A program made the position numbers and the translations under genes. Below, piece by piece: positions 1 through 5,328 of a stretch of 12,424 bases of DNA. The stretch comes from Methanobacteriota archaeon. Its GTDB lineage: Archaea > JACRDV01. Every line of letters begins with the position of its first letter. The first letter of the stretch is position 1. The notes beneath the pieces were generated by a model. The model saw nothing but the letters and a program-made list of their open reading frames with translations. It made no database searches and was not told where the DNA came from. Location of the stretch: the NCBI GenBank assembly GCA_024860865.1, contig JACRDV010000140.1:1-12424 (forward strand), in the 5' to 3' direction.

Positions 1-821
1 AGATCTCTTAACCTTGCGGGCATGAATGCGCCATCGCTCAAGCTTCCTCTGCTTCCATCTGCAATTCTAATTGCAGGTCCAGCTCCTAATTTTGCATAAC
101 CATATGCGTCTAAACTTGGAAAATCTGCAGCAGTAGTAGTGTCTATAATAATTGCAAGATCCGGATTGAGTTTAAAGGCAGAAACTGTTGCTCCTCTTAA
201 ACCAATTTCTTCTTGAACATTTCCAACTGCATATATTGTCGCATCAATTGGATCCAATTGTTTTATAATTTCAATCAAAGCCAGGCAGCCCAACCTATCA
301 TCAAAGGCTTTCCCAACAATAAAGTCCTCATTCAAGTCAGCCAATTCTCTATCCAGACTAATTGGAGATCCAACTTGAACTCCAATCTGTTTTGCATCTT
401 CTTCATTCACACAACCAATATCAATAAACATTTCTTCAATTTCTGGTTGCTCTTTCTTTTTTTCTTGAGGTAAGAACTCAAATGGACTGAAAATTACCCC
501 GGGATAATTTCCACTTTTGGCATGAACGACAACCCTTTGACCAAGCAAAGTTTGGTTTACTATCCCTCCAACTTTTGCAAATTTAGTAAATCCCTTTTTA
601 TCAACATACTTAACTAATAATCCAATTGTGTCGATGTGCGCACTGAGCATTATAACGGGTCTGCCTTTTACTCCTTGCTTTTTTGCAATCAAATTTCCAA
701 GATTATCAACTATTATTTCGTTAACATATGGTTTCAATTCGCGAGCCATTATGCTACGCACGTCGTCTTCAAACCCTGATATCCCGCTCGCTTGGACCAA
801 TTCTTTAAGCAAGTTTTTCAT
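1..821 (-). CDS. M42 family metallo-aminopeptidase (partial, C-terminus off window)
   Basis: This is the first 273 codons of an M42 (deblocking aminopeptidase/endoglucanase-like) peptidase; the family is usually about 340-350 residues, so the last fifth lies beyond base 1. M42 enzymes are cytosolic, form dodecameric tetrahedral shells with a dinuclear metal centre, and trim short peptides left by the proteasome. Visible metal and catalytic motifs are SAHIDTIG (H62, D64), GKAFDDRLG (D174, bridging metal), VQEEIGLRG (E204 general base, E205 ligand) and IIDTT (D227). The final His ligand would be off-window. The substrate cannot be told from sequence. The ATG at 821 gives a canonical N-terminus (KELVQASGISGFED). 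A TATA-like run on the minus strand lies about 20 bases upstream (835-845), with no ribosome site visible. The gene is divergent from the one at 891. Family call is sure; the exact subfamily is not. Confidence 0.95.
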   Translation of the reverse strand, partial: MKNLLKELVQASGISGFEDDVRSIMARELKPYVNEIIVDNLGNLIAKKQGVKGRPVIMLSAHIDTIGLLVKYVDKKGFTKFAKVGGIVNQTLLGQRVVVHAKSGNYPGVIFSPFEFLPQEKKKEQPEIEEMFIDIGCVNEEDAKQIGVQVGSPISLDRELADLNEDFIVGKAFDDRLGCLALIEIIKQLDPIDATIYAVGNVQEEIGLRGATVSAFKLNPDLAIIIDTTTAADFPSLDAYGYAKLGAGPAIRIADGSRGSLSDGAFMPARLRD

Positions 822-834
822 AACCTATACCAAA

Positions 835-846
835 AATAATATAGAC
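835..846 (-). promoter_or_regulatory. Putative TATA box for the M42 peptidase
   Basis: On the minus strand the AT-rich run CTATATTATT lies about 15-25 bases before the ATG at 821. That spacing would put transcription start at or very near the start codon. Weak on its own; it is supported by the similar layout of other genes in this window. Confidence 0.4.
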
Positions 847-859
847 TAAACTCATTCAC

Positions 860-872
860 TTTAAATTTAAAT
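860..872 (+). promoter_or_regulatory. TATA box, leaderless promoter of the 281-residue protein gene
   Basis: TTTAAATTTAAAT is centred about 25 bases before the ATG at 891. In archaea transcription starts about 25 bases after the TATA centre, so the mRNA would begin at the start codon. No Shine-Dalgarno sequence is visible before the ATG, which fits a leaderless transcript. Confidence 0.6.
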
Positions 873-890
873 CCTTTATTGTGAGCGCAT

Positions 891-1736
891 ATGAGGCTTC
901 AAATTACTTTAATTCCGCCTGAATCGAAAAAATTGATTGCAAAAGCAGTCGTGGAGCTTGATGTAGTGAAAAATGCCTTAAAAAATGGAATCATTGCCAT
1001 AGCTTTGGGCACCACAACTAGCTACATTGCAGAGGCTCTAACAAACAAACAAATCCCTAAAGAGAAATATGTAGCTGGAATTGTAACCCAAGATAGAACT
1101 TGTGTAGTTCCAACAAATGAAAGAATTTCGGAGATAATTTTGAAAAATGGGCGACCATATCCAGTACCTATCGACAAAGCAGTTGCAGAGATGGATGGAA
1201 ACGACGTTTTCATTAAAGGTGCAAATGCGGTTGATCCTGATAGACATGCTGGAGTTTTTCTTGCAAGCACTGTTGGAGGAACAATCGGTCGCAACCTTGG
1301 AATTTTAATGGCGAGAGGCATAAATATAATCGTTCCTGTTAGCTTAGAAAAGTTGATCCCAATATCAGTAATAGAAGCGAGCAAAGAAGCGGGAATTACA
1401 AAAATTGATTATTCAATGGGAGTTCCTATCGGTATTATGCCAATAGTTGGAGGAAAAGTTGTAACAGAAATAGAAGCGATTGAAATTTTAACTGGGGCAC
1501 GTGCAATTCCGATTGGTGCAGGCGGGGTAAAGGGAGCAGAAGGCAGCATTACTTTAATTGTTAAGGGTACTGAAGAGCAAATTAAAAAAGCAATTGAGTT
1601 GATTGAAGGAATTAAAGGAGAGAAGGCAGCTGCTGTAAAGGCTGGAGATTGTGAAATTTGTACATATAGGCATTGCCCATTCTTTGGGCAAAAAGAGAGG
1701 ACTACTTTCATAGGAAAGGTTAAGAGAGGTGGATGA
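891..1736 (+). CDS. Conserved archaeal-type protein with NagB/CoA-transferase-like motifs and Cys-rich tail
   Basis: I do not recognise a named family for this 281-residue protein. Residues 35-48 (AIALGTTTSYIAEA) and 106-131 (VFIKGANAVDP, then STVGGTIG) resemble the nucleotide/sugar-phosphate loops of NagB/RpiA/CoA-transferase-fold proteins; that is inference from motif shape only. Residues 200-225 are Gly-rich (TGARAIPIGAGG, KGAEGS). The tail has C254-x2-C257-x4-C262-P, which could bind zinc or an Fe-S cluster. There is no signal peptide or membrane segment, so it should be cytosolic. The start at 891 is chosen because a TATA box sits 25 bases upstream. The stop overlaps the start of the DJ-1 family gene by one base (TGATG), so the two are almost surely co-transcribed and translationally coupled; their roles are likely linked. 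The gene is real; the function is unknown. Confidence 0.8.
   Translation: MRLQITLIPPESKKLIAKAVVELDVVKNALKNGIIAIALGTTTSYIAEALTNKQIPKEKYVAGIVTQDRTCVVPTNERISEIILKNGRPYPVPIDKAVAEMDGNDVFIKGANAVDPDRHAGVFLASTVGGTIGRNLGILMARGINIIVPVSLEKLIPISVIEASKEAGITKIDYSMGVPIGIMPIVGGKVVTEIEAIEILTGARAIPIGAGGVKGAEGSITLIVKGTEEQIKKAIELIEGIKGEKAAAVKAGDCEICTYRHCPFFGQKERTTFIGKVKRGG
1724..1732 (+). promoter_or_regulatory. Ribosome-binding site deciding the DJ-1 gene start
   Basis: GAGAGGTGG lies inside the end of the upstream gene. Its GGTG core is only about one base from the ATG at 1733 but about four from the ATG at 1736, so the second start is favoured. It fits an internal gene of an operon, unlike the leaderless first gene. 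Confidence 0.6.
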
Positions 1737-2281
1737 TGCCAAAAGTAGTTGTTTTATTGGCACCAGGTTTTGAAGAGGTTGAAATGGCCTCAATTGTTGA
1801 CACTTTAAGAAGAGCCGGAATAGATGTTACATTAGCTGGGCTTCAGAGCGGTACGATAACCGGAGCTCATGGATTAAGAGTTATAGCAGATACCTTAATT
1901 GACACGATAAATCCTGAAAAATTCGATTCTGTCATTTTGCCAGGTGGTTCGCCAGGTTGGATGAATCTCAAAAAAGATAACCGAGTAATTAAGCTAGTTC
2001 AGGAGTTTAACAAAAAGAGGAAGATTATTGCCGCAATTTGTGGTGCTTCAAGTGTTTTAGCTGCTGCAGGAGTCTTAAAGGATAAAAGAGCAACAATTTA
2101 TCCTGGCATGGAAAGTGAGCTGACTGATGCAAAACCTGCTTCAGAGCGAGTTGTTGTGGATGGAAAAATAATAACTAGTCAAGGTCCAGGAACTGCAATT
2201 GAATTCGGATTGAAGCTTGCCGAAATCTTAGTTAGCAAATCAAGAGCTGAAGATGTAAAAAGAGCAATGGTTGTCAAGTAA
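1736..2281 (+). CDS. DJ-1/YajL family protein (DJ-1/PfpI superfamily)
   Basis: This is a single-domain DJ-1/PfpI superfamily protein of about 181 residues. Numbered from the upstream ATG at 1733, the conserved acidic residue is E17 (PGFEEVE) and the nucleophile-elbow cysteine is C103 (AAICGASSVLAAAG), matching E18 and C106 of human DJ-1. ICGAS rather than ICHGP places it nearer DJ-1/YajL than PfpI protease. The position of human His126 is Tyr here (TIYPG), so a Cys-His pair is missing. Family members have been linked to methylglyoxal/glycation handling and oxidative stress, but the activity is disputed and cannot be read here. Two in-frame ATGs exist (1733, 1736). The GAGAGGTGG site at 1724-1732 is better spaced for 1736. 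The start overlaps the preceding stop. The stop lies 13 bases before the tRNA. Confidence 0.93.
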   Translation: MPKVVVLLAPGFEEVEMASIVDTLRRAGIDVTLAGLQSGTITGAHGLRVIADTLIDTINPEKFDSVILPGGSPGWMNLKKDNRVIKLVQEFNKKRKIIAAICGASSVLAAAGVLKDKRATIYPGMESELTDAKPASERVVVDGKIITSQGPGTAIEFGLKLAEILVSKSRAEDVKRAMVVK

Positions 2282-2294
2282 AGATGTTTCCAAT

Positions 2295-2384
2295 GGGCCC
2301 GTGTTATAGTCTGGATTAGCATCCAGGGCTCCGGTCTTCGGGAGATACCCTGGGACCCGGGTTCAAATCCCGGCGGGCCCGCCA
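2295..2384 (+). tRNA. tRNA-Arg(CCG) with a 12-nt intron, CCA encoded
   Basis: The acceptor stem GGGCCCG (2295-2301) pairs perfectly with CGGGCCC (2374-2380), followed by discriminator G (2381) and a genomic CCA (2382-2384). The T arm is CCGGG-TTCAAAT-CCCGG (2357-2373). The anticodon stem CAGGG (2324-2328) pairs with CCCTG (2348-2352) once a 12-nt intron (2335-2346) is removed. The spliced loop is C-T-CCG-G-A, so the anticodon is CCG with U33 in place. A after the GG of the D loop (2315) and G73 both fit arginine identity. The D arm pairs poorly in the standard register; a shifted GTTA (2303-2306) with TAGC (2317-2320) pairs better. The gene lies 13 bases after the DJ-1 family stop with no clear own TATA box, so it may be processed from that transcript. 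Confidence 0.92.
2335..2346 (+). other. tRNA intron with bulge-helix-bulge splice site
   Basis: The helix CTCC (2329-2332) with GGAG (2341-2344) is flanked by two three-base bulges, GGT (2333-2335) and ATA (2345-2347). Archaeal splicing endonuclease cuts after the second bulge base, i.e. after 2334 and after 2346. This removes exactly 12 bases from the canonical 37/38 position and restores a 7-base anticodon loop. The inner part (CTTCG) leaves almost no inner helix, so it is a near-minimal, relaxed form. Confidence 0.85.
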
Positions 2385-2435
2385 CAAAACTTATTCGGGT
2401 CCCTTATCTTTTATTTATGATCATGATAATTCTAT

Positions 2436-2660
2436 CTAGGAAACTGCGGGGGGAGGGGTCAACCAATCAGTTGGCAGAGCCTCTACAAGTTTCTCCTTCT
2501 TTTTGTATGCACTCTCGTTTATGAGGGATATGAGTTTGTTGGTCACTTCCTTGTATGGCTCCACGATCTGACCGATGGAGTAGTCTAAAAACTCGTGTTT
2601 CAGGGTTTCTATGGCCACGTCCTCACTCTTCTCATAAATATAGATGATATTTCCTTCCAT
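2436..2660 (-). pseudogene. Remnant of a KHEFLD-motif archaeal protein
   Basis: This 74-codon frame begins MEGNIIYIYEKSEDVAIETL and contains KHEFLDYSI and EPYKEVTNKLISLINE. It resembles, from memory, the C-terminal part of a small uncharacterised archaeal family with a conserved HE-x2-D motif near a helix; a zincin-like role is only a guess. The last residues (about 62-74, PTDWLTPPPAVS) look unlike the helical Lys/Glu-rich stretch before them and fall over G-rich homopolymers (2447-2457), which suggests a frame slip and a false tail. The N-terminus also looks truncated. It follows the HTH-type fragment at 2662-2769 by one base and in another frame. I read both as leftovers of one or two deleted genes. 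It may still be expressed as a short protein. Confidence 0.5.
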
Positions 2661-2661
2661 T

Positions 2662-2769
2662 TTACCCGGGGTTGTCGAAGAAGATATCCAAAATTCTCAA
2701 CTTTGGGGAGTAGCCGAAAGCCTTAATCAACAGTGATTCTCCGAGATTCTTGTACCTGACTTCGTTCAC
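2662..2769 (-). pseudogene. N-terminal fragment of an archaeal HTH-type regulator
   Basis: A GTG-started frame of 35 codons reads V-N-E-V-R-Y-K-N-L-G-E-S-L-L-I-K-A-F-G-Y and then SPKLRILDIFFDNPG before TAA. The stretch ESLLIKAFGYSPKLRILDIFFDNP is typical of the first helices of archaeal winged-helix proteins, often encoded beside toxin-like genes. In those proteins a recognition helix follows, and here it is missing. The fragment ends at a CCCCGGG run next to the following fragment in another frame, so a deletion joined the two. It shares a TATA element (2800-2808) with the divergent antitoxin at 2831, so the lost gene may have been a regulator of that module. Confidence 0.55.
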
Positions 2770-2799
2770 GCTCTCACAAATGTGGATTGGGGGCTTAAG

Positions 2800-2808
2800 T
2801 ATTTATAT
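2800..2808. promoter_or_regulatory. Bidirectional TATA element between HTH remnant and vapBC-1
   Basis: TATTTATAT reads as ATATAAATA on the other strand. It lies about 26 bases before the GTG at 2831 on the plus strand and about 35 before the GTG at 2769 on the minus strand. It can place TATA-binding protein for divergent transcription and predicts a leaderless plus-strand message. Confidence 0.55.
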
Positions 2809-2830
2809 GCTCTGAAAACTAATTTGAATA

Positions 2831-3076
2831 GTGACCCTTATGGCAGACGTTGGAGCTGAACGCTTGGCTCAGAAGCGGGTTGAGGATTTAATAGCGATAA
2901 GCCTATACCAGGCAAGGGCTAACAGGGTAAAGGAGTATGTGAGAGAGCTTTACAAGGGCTACGAACCCTACTTAAAACCATTAGAGAAAGTTAGGGAGAT
3001 TTTAGCCAACGAAATAGCTGGAGAGAAAATGTTGAGCCAGGAGGTTGTTGAGCTTCGAAGAAGGGAGACACATTGA
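2831..3076 (+). CDS. Putative antitoxin of PIN toxin module 1
   Basis: This 81-residue, highly charged, helix-rich protein has no AbrB, ribbon-helix-helix or zinc motif that I can recognise. Its placement is the evidence: its stop is followed at once by the ATG of a PIN-domain protein (TGAATG), the usual antitoxin-first order of VapBC operons. The GTG at 2831 is about 26 bases after the TATA centre and fits a leaderless start; an in-frame ATG at 2840 is the alternative and gives MADVGAERLAQ. The helical middle (residues 20-60) and an extended C-terminus fit an antitoxin that wraps its toxin. Such antitoxins usually also repress their own promoter. It is a good gene, and antitoxin is inferred from context. 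Confidence 0.7.
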   Translation: MTLMADVGAERLAQKRVEDLIAISLYQARANRVKEYVRELYKGYEPYLKPLEKVREILANEIAGEKMLSQEVVELRRRETH

Positions 3077-3556
3077 ATGGCCACCTTCTACTTCGATACC
3101 TCTGCTATAGTAAAAAGATACCGTAAAGAAATTGGTTCTGAGATTTTAGACAAGATATTTGAACGTAAGGAGCACGCTTTCACTATTTCGTTCTGGAGCG
3201 TACTTGAGTTTATAGTCGCCTTCTCAACTCGAATGAGAAGGGAAGGGTTGTCAAGAGAGGCTTTTAATGCTGTTGTCTCACGTTTCCTTAAGGATGTTTT
3301 AGACAGGTTTGCCATAACTACTGTGAATGATGAACTTGTTGCTTCAGCGACTCCGCTAGCAGTTGAGCACGCTTTACCTTCAGCAGACTGTCTACAATTG
3401 GCTAGTGTGATACATATGAAAAAGGCCTTAGAACCCATAAAAGAAGAGCTTATTCTCATATGCTCAGATAAGGAATTATGCAGGGCAGCCGAAAAAGAAG
3501 GAATAGAATTCATTGATCCAGAGGAAAGAGATGCCTTAGAAAAATTAAGTATATAA
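3077..3556 (+). CDS. vapC: VapC-like PIN-domain ribonuclease toxin (module 1)
   Basis: This 159-residue PIN-domain protein shows the complete acidic set: D7 (FYFDTSAIVKRY), E44 (SVLEF), D104 (PSADCLQLA) and D131 (ICSDKEL). These residues bind the Mg/Mn ions for RNA cleavage. Known VapC toxins cut tRNA or rRNA and are held inactive by the cognate antitoxin; the target here is unknown. Length is within the usual range, slightly long because of an acidic tail (FIDPEERDALEKLSI). The ATG directly abuts the antitoxin stop, so the two are co-translated. The active-site set is intact, so the toxin is probably functional or recently so. A weak hairpin (GTAGT/ACTAC) follows at about 3560. Confidence 0.88.
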   Translation: MATFYFDTSAIVKRYRKEIGSEILDKIFERKEHAFTISFWSVLEFIVAFSTRMRREGLSREAFNAVVSRFLKDVLDRFAITTVNDELVASATPLAVEHALPSADCLQLASVIHMKKALEPIKEELILICSDKELCRAAEKEGIEFIDPEERDALEKLSI

Positions 3557-3804
3557 TTTGTAGTGATAATACTACTAAAAACTTAGGTAATTCATCTCCA
3601 AATATGAAATTAACTGGTTGCATATGAATTTTAAAAAAACATTCAAAAAAATAATCCAACAGAGGTTTCCCACAGAGATCTAACTTATTATCCTCAATCC
3701 ATTCATTATGTTCCCCCTATAAACCTGCCAACAAAATTACAATTGGAACTTGACATGCCAATAAACTGTAAACTAGATAAGAATCCTGCTCAACTTTTTT
3801 AGTT
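3557..3804 (-). pseudogene. Possible decayed coding remnant in the gap between TA modules 1 and 2
   Basis: No intact gene occupies this 248-base gap. On the minus strand one frame stays open across most of it except for a single TAG at about 3719-3721. It reads SYLVYSLLACQVPIVILLAGL, stop, then GEHNEWIEDNKLDLCGKPLL and so on down to GDELPKFLVVL. The second part looks protein-like rather than random AT-rich translation. I recognise no family, and it has no clear start or ribosome site. It could be chance. A small inverted repeat GTAGT/ACTAC near 3560-3575 might end the vapC transcript. Confidence 0.25.
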
Positions 3805-4095
3805 TCAAACTTTTTCTACAGTAATTTTTTTGCCTTCTATACCGAGAACGACTTCTTTACCGGGTTTAAGTTTGATGTGTTTCACATAGCTTCTAGGAAT
3901 CCTTATCGCAAGGCTTCCTCCATGTTTGAATATTTTTCTCCTCTCTAATTTTACCACTGGAATTTTATCAAATTCCTTTTCACTAATCCATTCTTCACCG
4001 CAGCTGGGACAAATTTCCCCTTTCACATAAACTCCTTTACGAAACTCGATCATTTTTTCTTTCATTTCGTTTTCGCAAAATGGACATTTAGTCAT
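3805..4095 (-). CDS. MqsA-like antitoxin: zinc ribbon (YgiT-type) plus AbrB domain
   Basis: This is a 96-residue protein in two parts. Residues 1-35 form a zinc ribbon with C4-x2-C7 and C29-x2-C32 (MTKCPFC and EICPSCGEEW), as in MqsA/YgiT antitoxin N-termini. Residues 50-96 are a SpoVT/AbrB-type swapped-hairpin DNA-binding domain (GGSLAIRIPRSYVKHIKLKPGK, then VVLGIEGKKITV). Classical MqsA has an HTH instead. A role as antitoxin and autorepressor is inferred from these domains and from the toxin-like gene 17 bases upstream. The start is the ATG at 4095, preceded by GAGGG seven bases away; an upstream in-frame ATG at 4140 lies inside the toxin gene and is less likely. Good confidence in the domains, fair in the role. 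Confidence 0.82.
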   Translation of the reverse strand: MTKCPFCENEMKEKMIEFRKGVYVKGEICPSCGEEWISEKEFDKIPVVKLERRKIFKHGGSLAIRIPRSYVKHIKLKPGKEVVLGIEGKKITVEKV

Positions 4096-4100
4096 TTTTA

Positions 4101-4107
4101 TTCCCTC
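4101..4107 (-). promoter_or_regulatory. Ribosome-binding site of the zinc-ribbon/AbrB antitoxin
   Basis: On the minus strand TGAGGGAA precedes the ATG at 4095 with about seven bases between. It lies in the 17-base gap after the toxin stop and decides the start at 4095 rather than 4140. Confidence 0.6.
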
Positions 4108-4112
4108 AGTTA

Positions 4113-4355
4113 TTATTTTACAGTGATTACCCACAACCAACCTCTTCTTATCGTAAATTCTATTTTAACAACTGACTCGCCAATCTCTGTTTCTAAGGTG
4201 CCTACACTTCCCTCTTTCTCTGGTCTACGAATTATCTTTGCTACCTTTAGATAATGCCTAAATTGTTCCGTTTTTTCAATTTTGTACCGTTCTTTCAACC
4301 TTATTGCAGCATGCCTAGAATATCTCAGCGGTAAATTATGTAATTCCCACTTCAT
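4113..4355 (-). CDS. DUF4258/RelE-MqsR-like putative toxin
   Basis: From the ATG at 4355 this is an 80-residue protein that starts MKWELHNLPLRYSRHAAIRL. RYSRHAAIRLKERYKI is typical of DUF4258 proteins (aromatic-S-x-HA-x2-R-x2-R), a small fold related to RelE/MqsR-type mRNA interferases. The middle has basic residues (KIIRRPEKEG) and the end is a beta strand pair (VVKIEFTIRRGWLWVITVK). It sits before a zinc-ribbon/AbrB gene, the toxin-first order seen in mqsRA. An upstream ATG at 4436 is in frame but the extra 27 residues are low-quality and would run across the probable promoter (TATA-like run near 4385-4397). Catalytic residues are not certain in this family; H15 and R19 of the motif are candidates. 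Toxin role is inferred from family and context. Confidence 0.78.
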   Translation of the reverse strand: MKWELHNLPLRYSRHAAIRLKERYKIEKTEQFRHYLKVAKIIRRPEKEGSVGTLETEIGESVVKIEFTIRRGWLWVITVK

Positions 4356-4436
4356 CTTTTCCAGATTTAAATAGATACTTTGTGTATACTTAAAACTTTT
4401 TGTTCGACAGCTATTAAATAGAGTTGAATAAACCAT

Positions 4437-4458
4437 TTTCTGAGAAATATCTCAGAAA
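4437..4458. repeat. 9-bp perfect inverted repeat upstream of toxin gene
   Basis: TTTCTGAGA (4437-4445) and TCTCAGAAA (4450-4458) are perfect complements around AATA. It lies about 80 bases upstream of the DUF4258-like toxin start and about 45 bases upstream of its TATA-like run. AbrB-type antitoxins bind palindromic operators, so it may be an upstream operator for the module. It could also be a hairpin terminator for something lost from the island. Confidence 0.55.
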
Positions 4459-4560
4459 TAACCATTAAATTACCTAATCCTTGCTCAAATATTGCTTGCT
4501 AGTTCAAACGCTAGTATAAAGCTAAAAGGGCCGCTATAAATTGGATTCAAAACCCTTGTA
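4459..4560. other. Short non-coding stretch before the integrase remnant
   Basis: I see no gene here. There is a small direct repeat GCTAGT (about 4498 and 4511). Base composition shifts from AT-rich to more GC-rich from about 4560 on, where the remnant begins. Confidence 0.4.
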
Positions 4561-4576
4561 TTAGGACCCAGTACTA

Positions 4577-4884
4577 GTACTTTCGGTTCAGATGCCGAAG
4601 GAGAGCTGACTTCAGAGCACGACTATCTTCCGAGGACCCAGATTTCCGGCGTTGGTATGAGGATGTTATCCATGGCAGCATTGTTACAGCTCACCCTGCT
4701 TCGCATTGGGTTCGTCCACAAGAAATTCGGGATGACTCCAAAACAGATAGCATCATTCAATCCTAAGCAACTTTTTCCGCTATACCTCTCCTTCCTAACC
4801 TTTCTATATTTCCTTACCGCTAATGCCATTCGATTTATTAGTAAAAACTTTGTTAAAAATGCGGAGAGTAGATTTAACCTTTAG
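4577..4884 (+). pseudogene. Frameshifted N-terminal fragment of an archaeal tyrosine integrase
   Basis: Three plus-strand frames read in turn like one decayed protein. A leading piece (about 4583-4627) reads GSDAEGELTSEHDYL. Next, from 4629, the frame reads SEDPDFRRWYEDVIHGSIVT and loses sense after about 4690. Then the frame from 4657 takes over as LLRIGFVHKKFGMTPKQIAS and NPKQLFPLYLSFL, up to the stop at 4884. The order RRWYE, GSIVTA, LR-x-G, then a G-x-TPK-x-(I/L)A stretch matches the SAM-like core-binding domain of archaeal phage-type integrases as I know them. The catalytic domain (R, H-x2-R, Y) is not found in the window. So this is a truncated, inactive relic. It stands 2.2 kb from tRNA-Arg, a usual target for such enzymes, and among TA modules. 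The family call rests on motif memory, not on a search. Confidence 0.6.
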
Positions 4885-4890
4885 AATTAA

Positions 4891-5328
4891 TCATAACAAC
4901 TTCTCTGGCAAAATAACTTTTATTTCCCCAATTTTTCTAAAATCGTCATCTCTTGTAATTAATGCAGATCCTGTTTTTAAAGCGGTTGTGGCTATCAAAC
5001 TATCCAATAAAGATAATTTGTATTTATTAATTAATTCAAGCATTATTGGTATTAAATCTTCAGAAAGGGGAATCGTTTTTAAAACATTTAGTTGAGAAAG
5101 ATCGCGAAGATAGCTTAAAGCTTCACTTGCTTTTTTATAACCTAGATCCTGAAAAACTACCCAAACTACTTCAGCTAGGGTTACTGTTGATACAAAAACA
5201 GATTCAAATTTCTTTTCTTCTACCTTTCTTAATAGCTCACTCGAAGCTTTAACAAAAGTCCTTTCTTCAAAAATTACGTTTAGGAAGATGTTTGCATCCA
5301 AAACTATCTTCTTAATCTTCGCTCCCAT
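4891..5328 (-). CDS. vapC: VapC-family PIN-domain toxin (module 2)
   Basis: This 145-residue PIN-domain protein has D11 (IVLDANIFLNVIF), E53 (TLAEVVW), D109 (LLDSLIATTA) and D127/D128 (ITRDDDFRKI), i.e. the full metal-binding set for Mg-dependent RNA cleavage. DANIFLN and LLDSLIATTA are typical of archaeal VapC toxins. The gene overlaps the 3' end of the AbrB-type antitoxin by 25 bases, so translation is coupled. ATG at 5328 is the only good start. Nothing is missing; the toxin is probably active. The RNA target is unknown. It differs strongly from the PIN toxin at 3077, so the two modules are not a recent duplication. Confidence 0.92.
   Translation of the reverse strand: MGAKIKKIVLDANIFLNVIFEERTFVKASSELLRKVEEKKFESVFVSTVTLAEVVWVVFQDLGYKKASEALSYLRDLSQLNVLKTIPLSEDLIPIMLELINKYKLSLLDSLIATTALKTGSALITRDDDFRKIGEIKVILPEKLL

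Noticed and set aside
1022-1711. Several long minus-strand frames
   Set aside because: They shadow the 281-residue gene, whose plus-strand sequence has coherent motifs, a promoter and a coupled downstream gene.
2179-2385. Minus-strand frame starting MAGPPGFEPGS across the tRNA
   Set aside because: It is the antisense of tRNA-Arg and the end of the DJ-1 family gene; this kind of false protein is a known by-product of tRNA sequence.
4563-4641. Direct repeat AGGACCCAG at 4563 and 4633
   Set aside because: Nine bases, one pair, inside or next to the integrase relic; no further structure supports an element end.
4623-4829. Minus-strand frame of 68 codons
   Set aside because: It lies opposite the integrase-like remnant, which gives far more meaningful motifs on the plus strand.
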